A stretch of DNA of 64,000 nucleotides, taken from the NCBI RefSeq assembly GCF_022808645.1, contig NZ_JAKZKT010000011.1:1-64000 (forward strand), in the 5' to 3' direction. The notes beneath the pieces were generated by a model. It was given only the letters and a program-made list of their open reading frames with translations. It searched no databases and was not told the DNA's origin. This DNA is from Bacillus litorisediminis (GTDB lineage: Bacteria > Bacillota > Bacilli > Bacillales > JC228). Position numbers and translations under genes: made by a program. Of the stretch, positions 9,089-17,134 are shown one piece after another; the first letter of the stretch is position 1; each line of letters opens with the position of its first letter.

Positions 9089-10354
9089 ATGACAATTATC
9101 AAAGAACTTTTGCGTGATGTACCACTCCCGCGAATGGTAAAGGTGAGACAAAAATTTAACGCTCCAGAAATTGAGAATGTCGCAGAAGCCGTTCACGAAG
9201 CTATTAATAGAGCCGGTGTTCTCGACAGAATCCTTCCTGGGGACAGAGTAGCGATAGCGGTAGGCTCAAGGGGAGTCGCTGATATTCCTGTTTTGGTCAG
9301 GGAAACCGTGCGTGCCGTGAGAAGAGCAGGCGGCAGCCCGTTTATTGTTCCCGCCATGGGCAGCCACGGGGGAGCAACGGCTGAAGGCCAAATTGACGTC
9401 CTGGCGCAGCTGGGTGTAACCGAAGCTGCCACCGGTGCTCCTATCCTGGCAACCATGGAGGTTGAAGAGATTGGAAGGCTAAAAAACGGCCTTCCAATCT
9501 ACATCGATAAATTTGCATATGAAGCAGATAAGGTCGTAGTGATTAACAGAATTAAGCCGCATACGGCCTTTAGGGGCCAGGTTGAAAGCGGGCTGATGAA
9601 GATGATCACGATTGGGCTCGGGAAACAAAAGGGTGCGGAGGCTGCACATGCATTCAGTTTTAAATACATGGCTGAGCATGTGGTGGAAATGGCTAAGGTC
9701 GCGATTCAGCGTGTCCCGATTATATTTGGTCTTGGGACCTTAGAGAATGCTTATGATCGGCCAGCGAAGATTGTAGCGATCCCGGCAGAAGAAATGATTC
9801 ATCAGGAGCCGGAACTGCTGCTTCAGGCCAAATCCCTCATGCCGAGAATTATGTTTGACCCTATTGATGTTCTGGTCGTGAATGAAATCGGCAAGGATAT
9901 TTCGGGAGACGGAATGGATCCGAATATTACAGGCAGGTATGCAACGCCTTATGCAAGCGGGGGCCCACAAGTCTCAAGAATTGTCGTGCTGGGACTTACC
10001 CAAAAAACGCACGGCAACGCTAATGGGATTGGAATGGCCGATATGACAACCCAAAAAGTAATGGATGACATGATATTGGAAAAAGGGTATGCAAATGCTC
10101 TGACCAGTACGGTGATACAGGTAGTAAAGCTGCCGATGATATTGGAAAATGAGGAGCTTGCGGTAAAAGCGGCGATTAAAACGTGTAACGCCTTTGACTT
10201 ATCTAAAACAAGAGTGGTCAGAATCAAAAACACATTAGATATCAAGGAAATCTGGATATCGGAAGCCTTGGTAGACGAAGCGAGGCAAAAACAGGAGATC
10301 GAAATCCTGTCAGAACCTGCTGAAATGAAATTTTCTTCAGAAAAAGTGTATTAA
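9089..10354 (+). CDS. LarA-family nickel-dependent hydroxyacid racemase/epimerase (DUF2088)
   Basis: A LarA homologue of 421 aa that probably uses the nickel-pincer cofactor made by LarE, LarB and LarC to epimerise C2 of a hydroxy acid. Features include GSHGGAT with His93, NRIKPHT with His158, and Lys171 in ESGLMKM. Lys171 is followed 16 residues later by His187, the same spacing as Lys184 and His200 in lactobacillar LarA, which tether the cofactor and bind nickel. The assignment is by family memory, not alignment. The sequence is far from true lactate racemase, and the neighbours point to a sugar-acid substrate. Confidence 0.82.
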   Translation: MTIIKELLRDVPLPRMVKVRQKFNAPEIENVAEAVHEAINRAGVLDRILPGDRVAIAVGSRGVADIPVLVRETVRAVRRAGGSPFIVPAMGSHGGATAEGQIDVLAQLGVTEAATGAPILATMEVEEIGRLKNGLPIYIDKFAYEADKVVVINRIKPHTAFRGQVESGLMKMITIGLGKQKGAEAAHAFSFKYMAEHVVEMAKVAIQRVPIIFGLGTLENAYDRPAKIVAIPAEEMIHQEPELLLQAKSLMPRIMFDPIDVLVVNEIGKDISGDGMDPNITGRYATPYASGGPQVSRIVVLGLTQKTHGNANGIGMADMTTQKVMDDMILEKGYANALTSTVIQVVKLPMILENEELAVKAAIKTCNAFDLSKTRVVRIKNTLDIKEIWISEALVDEARQKQEIEILSEPAEMKFSSEKVY

Positions 10355-10388
10355 GCACAGCACCAATCTATTTTGGGGAGGTGATTCT

Positions 10389-11537
10389 ATGAAAATATCA
10401 AGTTTGACTCTCTATAAAGTAGCTCCACGCTGGTTATTCTTGAAAATTGACACAGATGAGGGGATTTCCGGATGGGGTGAACCCATCGTAGAAGGGAAAG
10501 CTGATACTGTCAGAGCATGTGTCGAAGAGATCAGCTCCTATCTTGTGGGAAAAGATCCATTAAGGATTGAAGATCACTGGCAGGTTCTATATAGAGGAGG
10601 CTTTTACCGGGGCGGACCGATTTTAATGAGTGCGATTTCGGGAATCGAACAGGCGCTTTGGGATATCAAGGGCAAATATTACGGAATTCCTGTTTATGAA
10701 ATGCTGGGCGGAAAAGCGAGGGATCGAATCAGGGTGTACGCCTGGGTAGGCGGGGATCGGCCAACCGATGTTGCAAGAGCAGCCATGGAAAAGAAACAGG
10801 AGGGCTTTACCGCTATCAAAATGAATGCAACAGAGGAAATGAATTACATAGATACATTTTCCAAGGTTGAGGAAGCTGTTAATCGGATTGCTGCGGTCAG
10901 GGAAGCTGTAGGAAAAGATATGGGCATTGGCTTGGATTTTCACGGACGGGTGCACAAATCAATGGCCAAAATTCTTGTCAAAGAGCTTGAGCCATTCCGC
11001 CCAATGTTCATCGAAGAACCCGTGCTCCCTGAAAACAATGAAGCATTAAGGGAAATAGCGAGGCATACGGTTTGCCCGATTGCCACAGGTGAAAGACAGT
11101 ACACACGCTGGGGCTTTAAGCAGCTCTTGATCGACGGGTATGTTGATATTATCCAGCCCGATTTATCCCATGCAGGCGGAATACTTGAATGCAAAAAGAT
11201 TGCCGCGATGGCGGAAGCCTTTGATGTATCCGTTGCACCCCATTGTCCGCTTGGTCCCATTGCTCTGGCGTCCTCCCTTCAGCTGGATGCCTCTACACCA
11301 AACGTGTTTATTCAGGAACAAAGTCTCGGAATTCACTATAATGAGGCAAATGACTTGCTGGATTATTTGACAGATGCCTCGGTGTTTGCATATAAAAATG
11401 GTTTTGTTGAAATACCAAATGCCCCTGGTCTCGGGATTCATATCAATGAAGAAATGGTGAAAGAAGCCGCAGCAAAGGGTCATAATTGGAAAAACCCAGT
11501 ATGGCGGAATGAAGATGGAAGTGTAGCTGAATGGTAA
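10389..11537 (+). CDS. dgoD: D-galactonate dehydratase (enolase superfamily)
   Basis: DgoD dehydrates D-galactonate to 2-dehydro-3-deoxy-D-galactonate. The 382-aa protein closely resembles the E. coli enzyme over its length. Metal ligands fall at Asp183, Glu209 and Glu235, and the catalytic His residues at 185 (LDFHGR) and 285 (APHCPLGP), the same numbers as in E. coli. The C-terminus NEDGSVAEW is also typical. It follows the LarA homologue by 34 bp with GGGGAGGTG before the ATG. A related aldonate as substrate is possible. Confidence 0.92.
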   Translation: MKISSLTLYKVAPRWLFLKIDTDEGISGWGEPIVEGKADTVRACVEEISSYLVGKDPLRIEDHWQVLYRGGFYRGGPILMSAISGIEQALWDIKGKYYGIPVYEMLGGKARDRIRVYAWVGGDRPTDVARAAMEKKQEGFTAIKMNATEEMNYIDTFSKVEEAVNRIAAVREAVGKDMGIGLDFHGRVHKSMAKILVKELEPFRPMFIEEPVLPENNEALREIARHTVCPIATGERQYTRWGFKQLLIDGYVDIIQPDLSHAGGILECKKIAAMAEAFDVSVAPHCPLGPIALASSLQLDASTPNVFIQEQSLGIHYNEANDLLDYLTDASVFAYKNGFVEIPNAPGLGIHINEEMVKEAAAKGHNWKNPVWRNEDGSVAEW

Positions 11538-11553
11538 AGAAGGAGGAGAAAGC

Positions 11554-13764
11554 ATGACCGTAAAGTATCCCCGTATTGATAACAAAGTTAATCCTTATCG
11601 GGACAATGTACAGGGAAAGGCCAATGAACCGATCTGTGTCGCAGGGCTGCTGGATCGTTCTAAACAAATTTTAAGCAGTGAACTAAAAGGATTGCAGCCG
11701 GACTGGTCTTTAGACGAGATTTATGACAGACTCCATCATAACGCTCCCCGGATTGCGATCATCGGTGGCTCACCGGACCATCCTGCTCATATTATGGATT
11801 TCCAGACAATTGCGAGGGCGGCAATCCGGATTTGGCAAAATGGCGGCGTCCCTTTCCAATTTTCCACTCCTGTTATGTGTGACGGAACGGCACAAAGCAA
11901 CCAGGGCATGAGCTACTCGCTGCAAAGCCGAAATGCGGTTGCTCAAATGGTGGTTAATCAGATGGAGGCACACAGCTACCATGGTGCTTTTGTGATACAG
12001 GGCTGTGATAAACAGCCGCTTGGTGTTGTAAGTGCGCTGGCCCAATTAGACCGGATTAGGAGACACCGCAATGAAGCACCATTCTTTGCTACTTTTGCAC
12101 CTGCTCATGTACTGAGGGGAGGAACCATTCCTGCTGAGCTTTTTGCTGAATTGGAGAATGTTGCCCTTCTCGCAGAAGCAAAGGGTGCTGAAGACATCGC
12201 CTTTGATCTCCGCGATGCTCTTTCTTATATTTTACAATGTTCCTCAAACACAGCCTTTCAGGGGGTCCTTGAGCGTGCCACTGATAGAGGGATCATTACA
12301 AAAGAGCAGCATGCGATGTATGAAAAGAAACTCGCCGTTGCCACTTGCGACGGACAGGGAGGAGTATGCGCATTCAACGGTACCGGAAATAGCTCCAGAC
12401 ATCTTGTTGCAGGCATGGGGCTCGTCCATCCTGCCCTTGAGCTGCTGACGGAACCGCCTTCACAGGATGAAATCAATCAAGCTGTAGACTCACTGGCATA
12501 CCTTATCAACGATCCTGTATATGGAGTAGCGAACATAATGGCTGCCAATATCAAAAATGCAATCAGAATCCACAGTGCGTCCGGGGGCTCGACAAATCTG
12601 ATGATGCACATTGTCGCGGCCATGCTTTATGGAGGATATAAATTCGATCTTTGGGAATATGACCGGATTCATCATGAAGTGCCAGTTCCTGATCTGTTTG
12701 ATTATAGCCTGACTCAAGGGCGGGACATCTTTGCCCTTGCAATGCAATGCTGCAGCGGCAAAATAAGGGGAATGGAAACGTTATTCTATGAACTGCTCGA
12801 AAACGGCGTGCCAATGGATATTGGAGCACCGACCGTAACGGGAACAACTTGGGAGGAAAGGCTCTCGGACAAACACGATTTGTCAGCAGCGGGAGTAAAA
12901 GATAATCCTATTATTCTATCAAATCCAAGAAGATCGTTCAGCGGAGTTGATGTCATCAAAGGGAACTTCTTCGAAAGCGCGGTAGTCAAAATAAGCGGTA
13001 TGACAACGCCGCAGCTTGATAATTTCGATAAGAAAGCGTCATTTGTGCTTTTCTATGATAATGAGGATAGTGCGAATGAAAGTCTGCTTGATGAAAATCT
13101 ATTGGATAAATTAAAGAACTCCCGAGTCTTTCGATACGATACGATGCTTGCAATGCTAAAACAGAATGCGCCAGATTTGTTTGAAGCCTGCAGGGATCTC
13201 GATTATGATCAGCTTTTTGACAAAATGGCGGCAGAAGGGGCATTAAAGATTTCTATCATTGTTTCCGGGCAGGGACCAGAAGCGTTTGGCATGCCCGAAA
13301 TGTTTACTCCGATGCAGCATATCAACGCCAACCGGAAGCTGAAAAGACTAGCTACTTTAATTAGTGACGGCCGCTATTCCGGCGTAACCTATGGGGCAGC
13401 AATCGGGCATATGACTCCTGAAGCCAAGAACGGCGGGGGGATTTTATACCTGGAAACAGGGGATGTCCTGTACCTTGAGCTTCGCAATCGCAGAATCGAA
13501 TTTCTCGATGAAACCGAATTCCAGAAGGGTCATCTCGTTTTTAATTTTGAGGATACAAAACAGATGCGAGAAGAACTTGGCAGAAAAAGGCTTGAAAAGA
13601 TCCGGGAACGGCAGCGTCTTGTTGCAGCAAGCAACCGCTTAGCAGGCCATACCGATGCAGCGAATGGCGTCGTTCCTTTAGCGGTTGCAGAAGAGGCCGT
13701 GTACGACTATAAAACCGATGTGCTTATGCCCGAGCGCAAGGATTTGGCAGAAAACTCACATTAA
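11554..13764 (+). CDS. IlvD/Edd-family sugar-acid dehydratase, long form
   Basis: An iron-sulfur dehydratase of the IlvD/Edd family, 736 aa, much longer than dihydroxy-acid dehydratase (about 560 aa) and longer than YjhG/YagF xylonate dehydratases (about 655 aa). Candidate cluster ligands are Cys109 (CDG), Cys151 (GCDKQPLG) and Cys272 (GGVCAFNGTGNS); HSASGGSTNLMMHI is a family mark. The context (dgoD, FAH dehydratase, semialdehyde dehydrogenase) indicates a pentonate or hexonate dehydratase rather than valine/isoleucine synthesis. The exact substrate is open. Confidence 0.85.
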   Translation: MTVKYPRIDNKVNPYRDNVQGKANEPICVAGLLDRSKQILSSELKGLQPDWSLDEIYDRLHHNAPRIAIIGGSPDHPAHIMDFQTIARAAIRIWQNGGVPFQFSTPVMCDGTAQSNQGMSYSLQSRNAVAQMVVNQMEAHSYHGAFVIQGCDKQPLGVVSALAQLDRIRRHRNEAPFFATFAPAHVLRGGTIPAELFAELENVALLAEAKGAEDIAFDLRDALSYILQCSSNTAFQGVLERATDRGIITKEQHAMYEKKLAVATCDGQGGVCAFNGTGNSSRHLVAGMGLVHPALELLTEPPSQDEINQAVDSLAYLINDPVYGVANIMAANIKNAIRIHSASGGSTNLMMHIVAAMLYGGYKFDLWEYDRIHHEVPVPDLFDYSLTQGRDIFALAMQCCSGKIRGMETLFYELLENGVPMDIGAPTVTGTTWEERLSDKHDLSAAGVKDNPIILSNPRRSFSGVDVIKGNFFESAVVKISGMTTPQLDNFDKKASFVLFYDNEDSANESLLDENLLDKLKNSRVFRYDTMLAMLKQNAPDLFEACRDLDYDQLFDKMAAEGALKISIIVSGQGPEAFGMPEMFTPMQHINANRKLKRLATLISDGRYSGVTYGAAIGHMTPEAKNGGGILYLETGDVLYLELRNRRIEFLDETEFQKGHLVFNFEDTKQMREELGRKRLEKIRERQRLVAASNRLAGHTDAANGVVPLAVAEEAVYDYKTDVLMPERKDLAENSH

Positions 13765-13787
13765 AAGACGGAAAGGAGAAATAGATT

Positions 13788-14735
13788 GTGGACAGTACGC
13801 GTAAAGTAATTGAAAGCCTAGGGTTCCCAGGCAGTGATCTTCATCATCTTCCCGATTCTGTCAAAACATTCCCGGATGGAGCTCAGTATCGAATCGAAAT
13901 CCCAAGCGTAGAGGGCCCCGCGTCCTTTCGGGAAGTGATTCAGGCTTCCAGGGAATATGATGTAGAGGTGCATCGGATTTCGCAAGGTAGCGGAATCATG
14001 CTCCTGACTGACGAAGAATTGAAGGAAATGGCTGCCATCGGGGCAGAAAACCAAATAGAGGTCAGTCTTTTTGTAGGACCAAGAGGCACTTGGGATGTGA
14101 CTCCTATGTCATGGGCGAGCGCCGGAAAAGTGACGGGGCTCCGGGTCGAGAGCATGGATCAGTTAGTGTATTCTATCGAAGATATTAAGCGGGCCACAAG
14201 CTTCGGAATAAGAAGCATCCTGGTTGCGGATGAAGGGCTGCTGTGGCTTGTTCAGGAGTTCAAGAAAAAAGGGGAACTTCCATTAGACCTGACGGTGAAG
14301 ATCTCCGTGCAGATGGGTCAGGCAAACCCGGTATCGATTAAGCTAATGGAAAACATCGGCGCCAATACATTTAATGTTCCGACTGATTTAACACTGGCGC
14401 GTCTGGCTGCGATTCGGCAGGCAGTCGATATTCCAATCGATATTTATGTAGAGGTGCCTGATGATATTGGAGGTTTTATCAGACATTATGAAATACCCGA
14501 AATTATAAGGGTTGCATCCCCGGTTTATATCAAATTCGGTTTGAGAAATGCTCCTAACATTTATCCTTCCGGGACACATCTTGAACAAACATCGATTGCC
14601 TTATCGCGGGAAAGAGTGAGAAGGGCCAGGATTGGATTGGATATGATCAAAAGATATGCCCCGCACTTAAAAGCATCTGCAAAAGGAGCCGAAGGTATAT
14701 CAGTTCCTATACAGGGTGAAAAAGCATGGACGTAA
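13788..14735 (+). CDS. U32 peptidase-family-like TIM-barrel protein
   Basis: A 315-aa protein starting at GTG with AAAGGAG upstream. It resembles U32-family-like proteins; the alternating beta/alpha pattern (VEVHRISQGSGIML, GPRGTWDVTP, VKISVQMGQANP) suggests a TIM barrel. No peptidase active site can be named. It ends inside the start of the kinase remnant at 14726. In a sugar-acid operon its job is unclear; an enzymatic role on the substrate is more likely than proteolysis, but that is inference. Confidence 0.6.
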   Translation: MDSTRKVIESLGFPGSDLHHLPDSVKTFPDGAQYRIEIPSVEGPASFREVIQASREYDVEVHRISQGSGIMLLTDEELKEMAAIGAENQIEVSLFVGPRGTWDVTPMSWASAGKVTGLRVESMDQLVYSIEDIKRATSFGIRSILVADEGLLWLVQEFKKKGELPLDLTVKISVQMGQANPVSIKLMENIGANTFNVPTDLTLARLAAIRQAVDIPIDIYVEVPDDIGGFIRHYEIPEIIRVASPVYIKFGLRNAPNIYPSGTHLEQTSIALSRERVRRARIGLDMIKRYAPHLKASAKGAEGISVPIQGEKAWT

Positions 14736-14896
14736 TTACGTTTGCAGCAGCAATGGGACCTTCTGCCTCCCGGACTATAAGAATTTCGGGCAGCAATCAT
14801 TTGATCACTGAAGCTCAATCTGGTGTGGCGATTGTCCTATCATGCAGATGCGGATTGGTCCCGATTTTGGACACAACCGAATCAGGACAATAGAGT
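14726..14896 (+). pseudogene. remnant of a 2-keto-3-deoxygluconate kinase-like (PfkB) gene
   Basis: A 56-aa frame begins at ATG 14726 with AGGGTGA upstream, overlapping the previous stop by 10 bp. It starts MDVITF and contains EAQSGVAIVLS followed by GLVP. This matches the usual KDG kinase N-terminus (MDVxTFGExM, then AExNVAIxLARLG) with a stretch missing, and it ends at TAG after 56 codons instead of about 310. Nothing downstream resembles the rest of the kinase. The remainder to 15001 holds only the IclR promoter region. Confidence 0.5.
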
Positions 14897-15001
14897 TGCG
14901 GAAGTGCTTTGTTAAGGATAACGACCCCCTTTTTGGCATAAAAACTTCCAGCCTCTATGGTAATATAGACATATATCAACAATCGCAAAGGGTGAAAATA
15001 A

Positions 15002-15775
15002 ATGCCGATTATTCAATCAGTTGACAGGGCACTCCGCATCCTGGATTTATTTGATGAATACGAAACCGAACTGAAGATTACTGATATTAGCGATAAAATG
15101 CAGCTTCATAAAAGCACCGTTCATTCATTGCTAAAGACTCTTCAAACAAATGGCTATATTGAACAAAACATGGAAAATGGCAAATACAGACTTGGAATGA
15201 AACTGTTTGAGCGCGGGAATCTGGTGATTCGCAGATTGGATCTCCGAACGATTGCCAAAAAATATTTAATAGACTTATCAGTAAAAAGTCAGAATACCGT
15301 GCACCTTGTGATTCTCGATGGCAAAGAAGGGATCTATATAGATAAGGTAGAGGGAGCATCAGCCACTGTTCTCTATTCAAGGATAGGGCGGAGAGTTCCC
15401 CTGCATTCGAGCGCAGTCGGTAAGGCTCTTGTTGCAAATAAAGGCAAAAGAGAGCTTCAGGAAATTCTTAATGATTATGAATTTATTCAGCAAACACCTA
15501 ATACTATTACAGATGAAGAGACATTTATTGCAGAGCTTGAAAAGGTAAAGGAAAAAGGATATGCGATTGACAATGAGGAGAACGAACCAGGAATTACATG
15601 TGTCGCTGTTCCTATCTGGGATCATTCCGGGACAGTGGTAGCCGCTATAAGCATGTCGCAAAATACCGCGAGTGTAAATGAGGAGAAGCTGGAACGAACA
15701 GTCGAAATGCTTAAAGATGCTTCTATTAAAATCTCAAAAGAGATGGGTTTTGAAATAAGCTCAGTTGCAAATTAG
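15002..15775 (+). CDS. IclR-family transcriptional regulator
   Basis: A 257-aa regulator with an N-terminal winged helix-turn-helix (about residues 1-65, ITDISDKMQLHKSTVHSLLKTL) and an IclR effector domain containing RIGRRVPLHSSAVGKAL. Relatives such as KdgR respond to sugar acids. It lies between two blocks of catabolic genes that share the GTTTTATA-type palindromes, so it is the probable local regulator. Confidence 0.9.
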   Translation: MPIIQSVDRALRILDLFDEYETELKITDISDKMQLHKSTVHSLLKTLQTNGYIEQNMENGKYRLGMKLFERGNLVIRRLDLRTIAKKYLIDLSVKSQNTVHLVILDGKEGIYIDKVEGASATVLYSRIGRRVPLHSSAVGKALVANKGKRELQEILNDYEFIQQTPNTITDEETFIAELEKVKEKGYAIDNEENEPGITCVAVPIWDHSGTVVAAISMSQNTASVNEEKLERTVEMLKDASIKISKEMGFEISSVAN

Positions 15776-15806
15776 ATTGAAATTCTGCTCGAACAGGGCA
15801 GAGTAT

Positions 15807-15842
15807 GTTTTAATAATAAAACTTAGTTTTATATTGTAAAAC
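15807..15842. promoter_or_regulatory. tandem IclR-type operators before the FAH operon
   Basis: GTTTTATATTGTAAAAC at 15826-15842 and GTTTTAATAATAAAAC at 15807-15822, about 20 bp between centres. They match the pair at 3747-3783. The downstream site ends one base before the ribosome site of the FAH gene. Confidence 0.65.
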
Positions 15843-15857
15843 AAGAGGAGTGTGAAC

Positions 15858-16760
15858 ATGAGAATTATTCGATATTTAAATGATAATGCCATTCCTGTTC
15901 TTGGAGCCGTAACGGACGAAGAAGAAGTATACCTCCTTCCATTTGCGGGTTTTATGGAGCTGGTAAATGAAGCGGAATCCAAAGGGATTACAGCGCTTAA
16001 GCTAGTTGAAGCTTCCATAGCTGGGATTAATCCTCTTGACAAGCGACTTGAAGAATTGGAGCTGCTTGTGCCAATCGTGGCTCCAGAAGTGTGGGCGTCA
16101 GGAGTCACCTATGAAAAAAGCAAGGATGCCAGAAACTATGAAGCTACTGGAGGAAATATAGGCGGTGCAACCTGCTATGACAAAGTCTATGATGCAGAAA
16201 GGCCAGAAATCTTTTTTAAATCAACAGCTGCCCGGACAATTGGCCCGCACACTCCTGTCTATTTAAGAAGCGACTCCAAATGGCAAATACCTGAGCCGGA
16301 AGTAGGGCTTGTCCTTACCAAAACCGGCAAAATTGTCGGATATACGATTGGTAATGATATGAGCTGCCGGGATATTGAAGGTGATAATCCTCTCTATCTT
16401 CCGCAGGCAAAAATTTGGAAGCATTCATGTGCCATCGGTCCTGCGATTCGTCTTGCGGAAACGGTGGATGATCCCTACAATTTTACACTAACCTGCCGAA
16501 TTTACAGGGATGAAAAACTTATTGTAGAAGGAAGCGCCAATACAGCCCAATTAAAAAGGAAATTTGATGAGCTGGTCTCTTTCCTTTTAAAAGACAATGA
16601 GATTTTTGATGGGACTGTGCTGTTGACTGGCACTTCGATTATACCGCCAAATGATTTTACGCTTCAGGAGCATGACCAGATTGAGATTGAAATTTCCTCC
16701 ATTGGGATCCTGAGAAATCCAGTTAAAGTCCAGTCGTACAGCATAGAACAGGCCCGATAA
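15858..16760 (+). CDS. fumarylacetoacetate hydrolase-family 2-keto-3-deoxy sugar-acid dehydratase
   Basis: An FAH-fold protein of 300 aa, most like 2-keto-3-deoxy-pentonate dehydratases (KdaD type) that give 2-oxoglutarate semialdehyde. Likely metal ligands are Glu146 and Glu148 (PEPEVGLV) and Asp167 (GNDMSCRD); NPLYLPQAKIW is typical of this subgroup. ATG 15858 is preferred over GTG 15852 because AGAGGAG is then 7 bases away. The semialdehyde dehydrogenase two genes later supports the assignment. Confidence 0.8.
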   Translation: MRIIRYLNDNAIPVLGAVTDEEEVYLLPFAGFMELVNEAESKGITALKLVEASIAGINPLDKRLEELELLVPIVAPEVWASGVTYEKSKDARNYEATGGNIGGATCYDKVYDAERPEIFFKSTAARTIGPHTPVYLRSDSKWQIPEPEVGLVLTKTGKIVGYTIGNDMSCRDIEGDNPLYLPQAKIWKHSCAIGPAIRLAETVDDPYNFTLTCRIYRDEKLIVEGSANTAQLKRKFDELVSFLLKDNEIFDGTVLLTGTSIIPPNDFTLQEHDQIEIEISSIGILRNPVKVQSYSIEQAR

Positions 16761-16831
16761 TTCAGAAAATTGGTTATTATCAAGTTTTTCGTGGTGGGTT
16801 GTACCACAAAAAAGCAGGAGGTGGAGCTTGA

Positions 16832-17134
16832 ATGGAAGAGAAATTCAAAATAGTCATGATGAAGCCGATTGACAAGGTTGCGATTGCATTAACGACTATT
16901 CCCCCGGGAACAGATCTAACTTTTACGTGTGAGGACAAAACGTTTGAGGTAACCGTTTTAGACGAAATCAAATTCGGGCATAAATTTGCAGTTGTGTCAA
17001 TGGAAGAAGGAGAAGACATCATAAAGTACGGCGAAGTCATTGGCCAGGCGACAAGGAGGATTCTGGCCGGAGAACACGTACATATTCATAACCTGGAAGG
17101 CAAAAGAGGAAGGGGAGATAAAGTTGGGGCATGA
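16832..17134 (+). CDS. UxaA-type dehydratase small subunit (SAF domain)
   Basis: A 100-aa SAF-domain protein like the N-terminal part of altronate dehydratase and related two-subunit lyases (GarD, SuyA types). The fold is visible in DKVAIALTTIPPGTDL and IKFGHKFAVVSMEEG. It overlaps the large-subunit gene by 11 bp, so the two are coupled and probably form one enzyme. AGGAGGTGG precedes ATG 16832. Confidence 0.85.
   Translation: MEEKFKIVMMKPIDKVAIALTTIPPGTDLTFTCEDKTFEVTVLDEIKFGHKFAVVSMEEGEDIIKYGEVIGQATRRILAGEHVHIHNLEGKRGRGDKVGA

Noticed and set aside
17040-17123. Longer N-terminus for the UxaA large subunit
   Set aside because: It lies wholly inside the small-subunit gene and does not match the family, while TTG 17124 has a good ribosome site.
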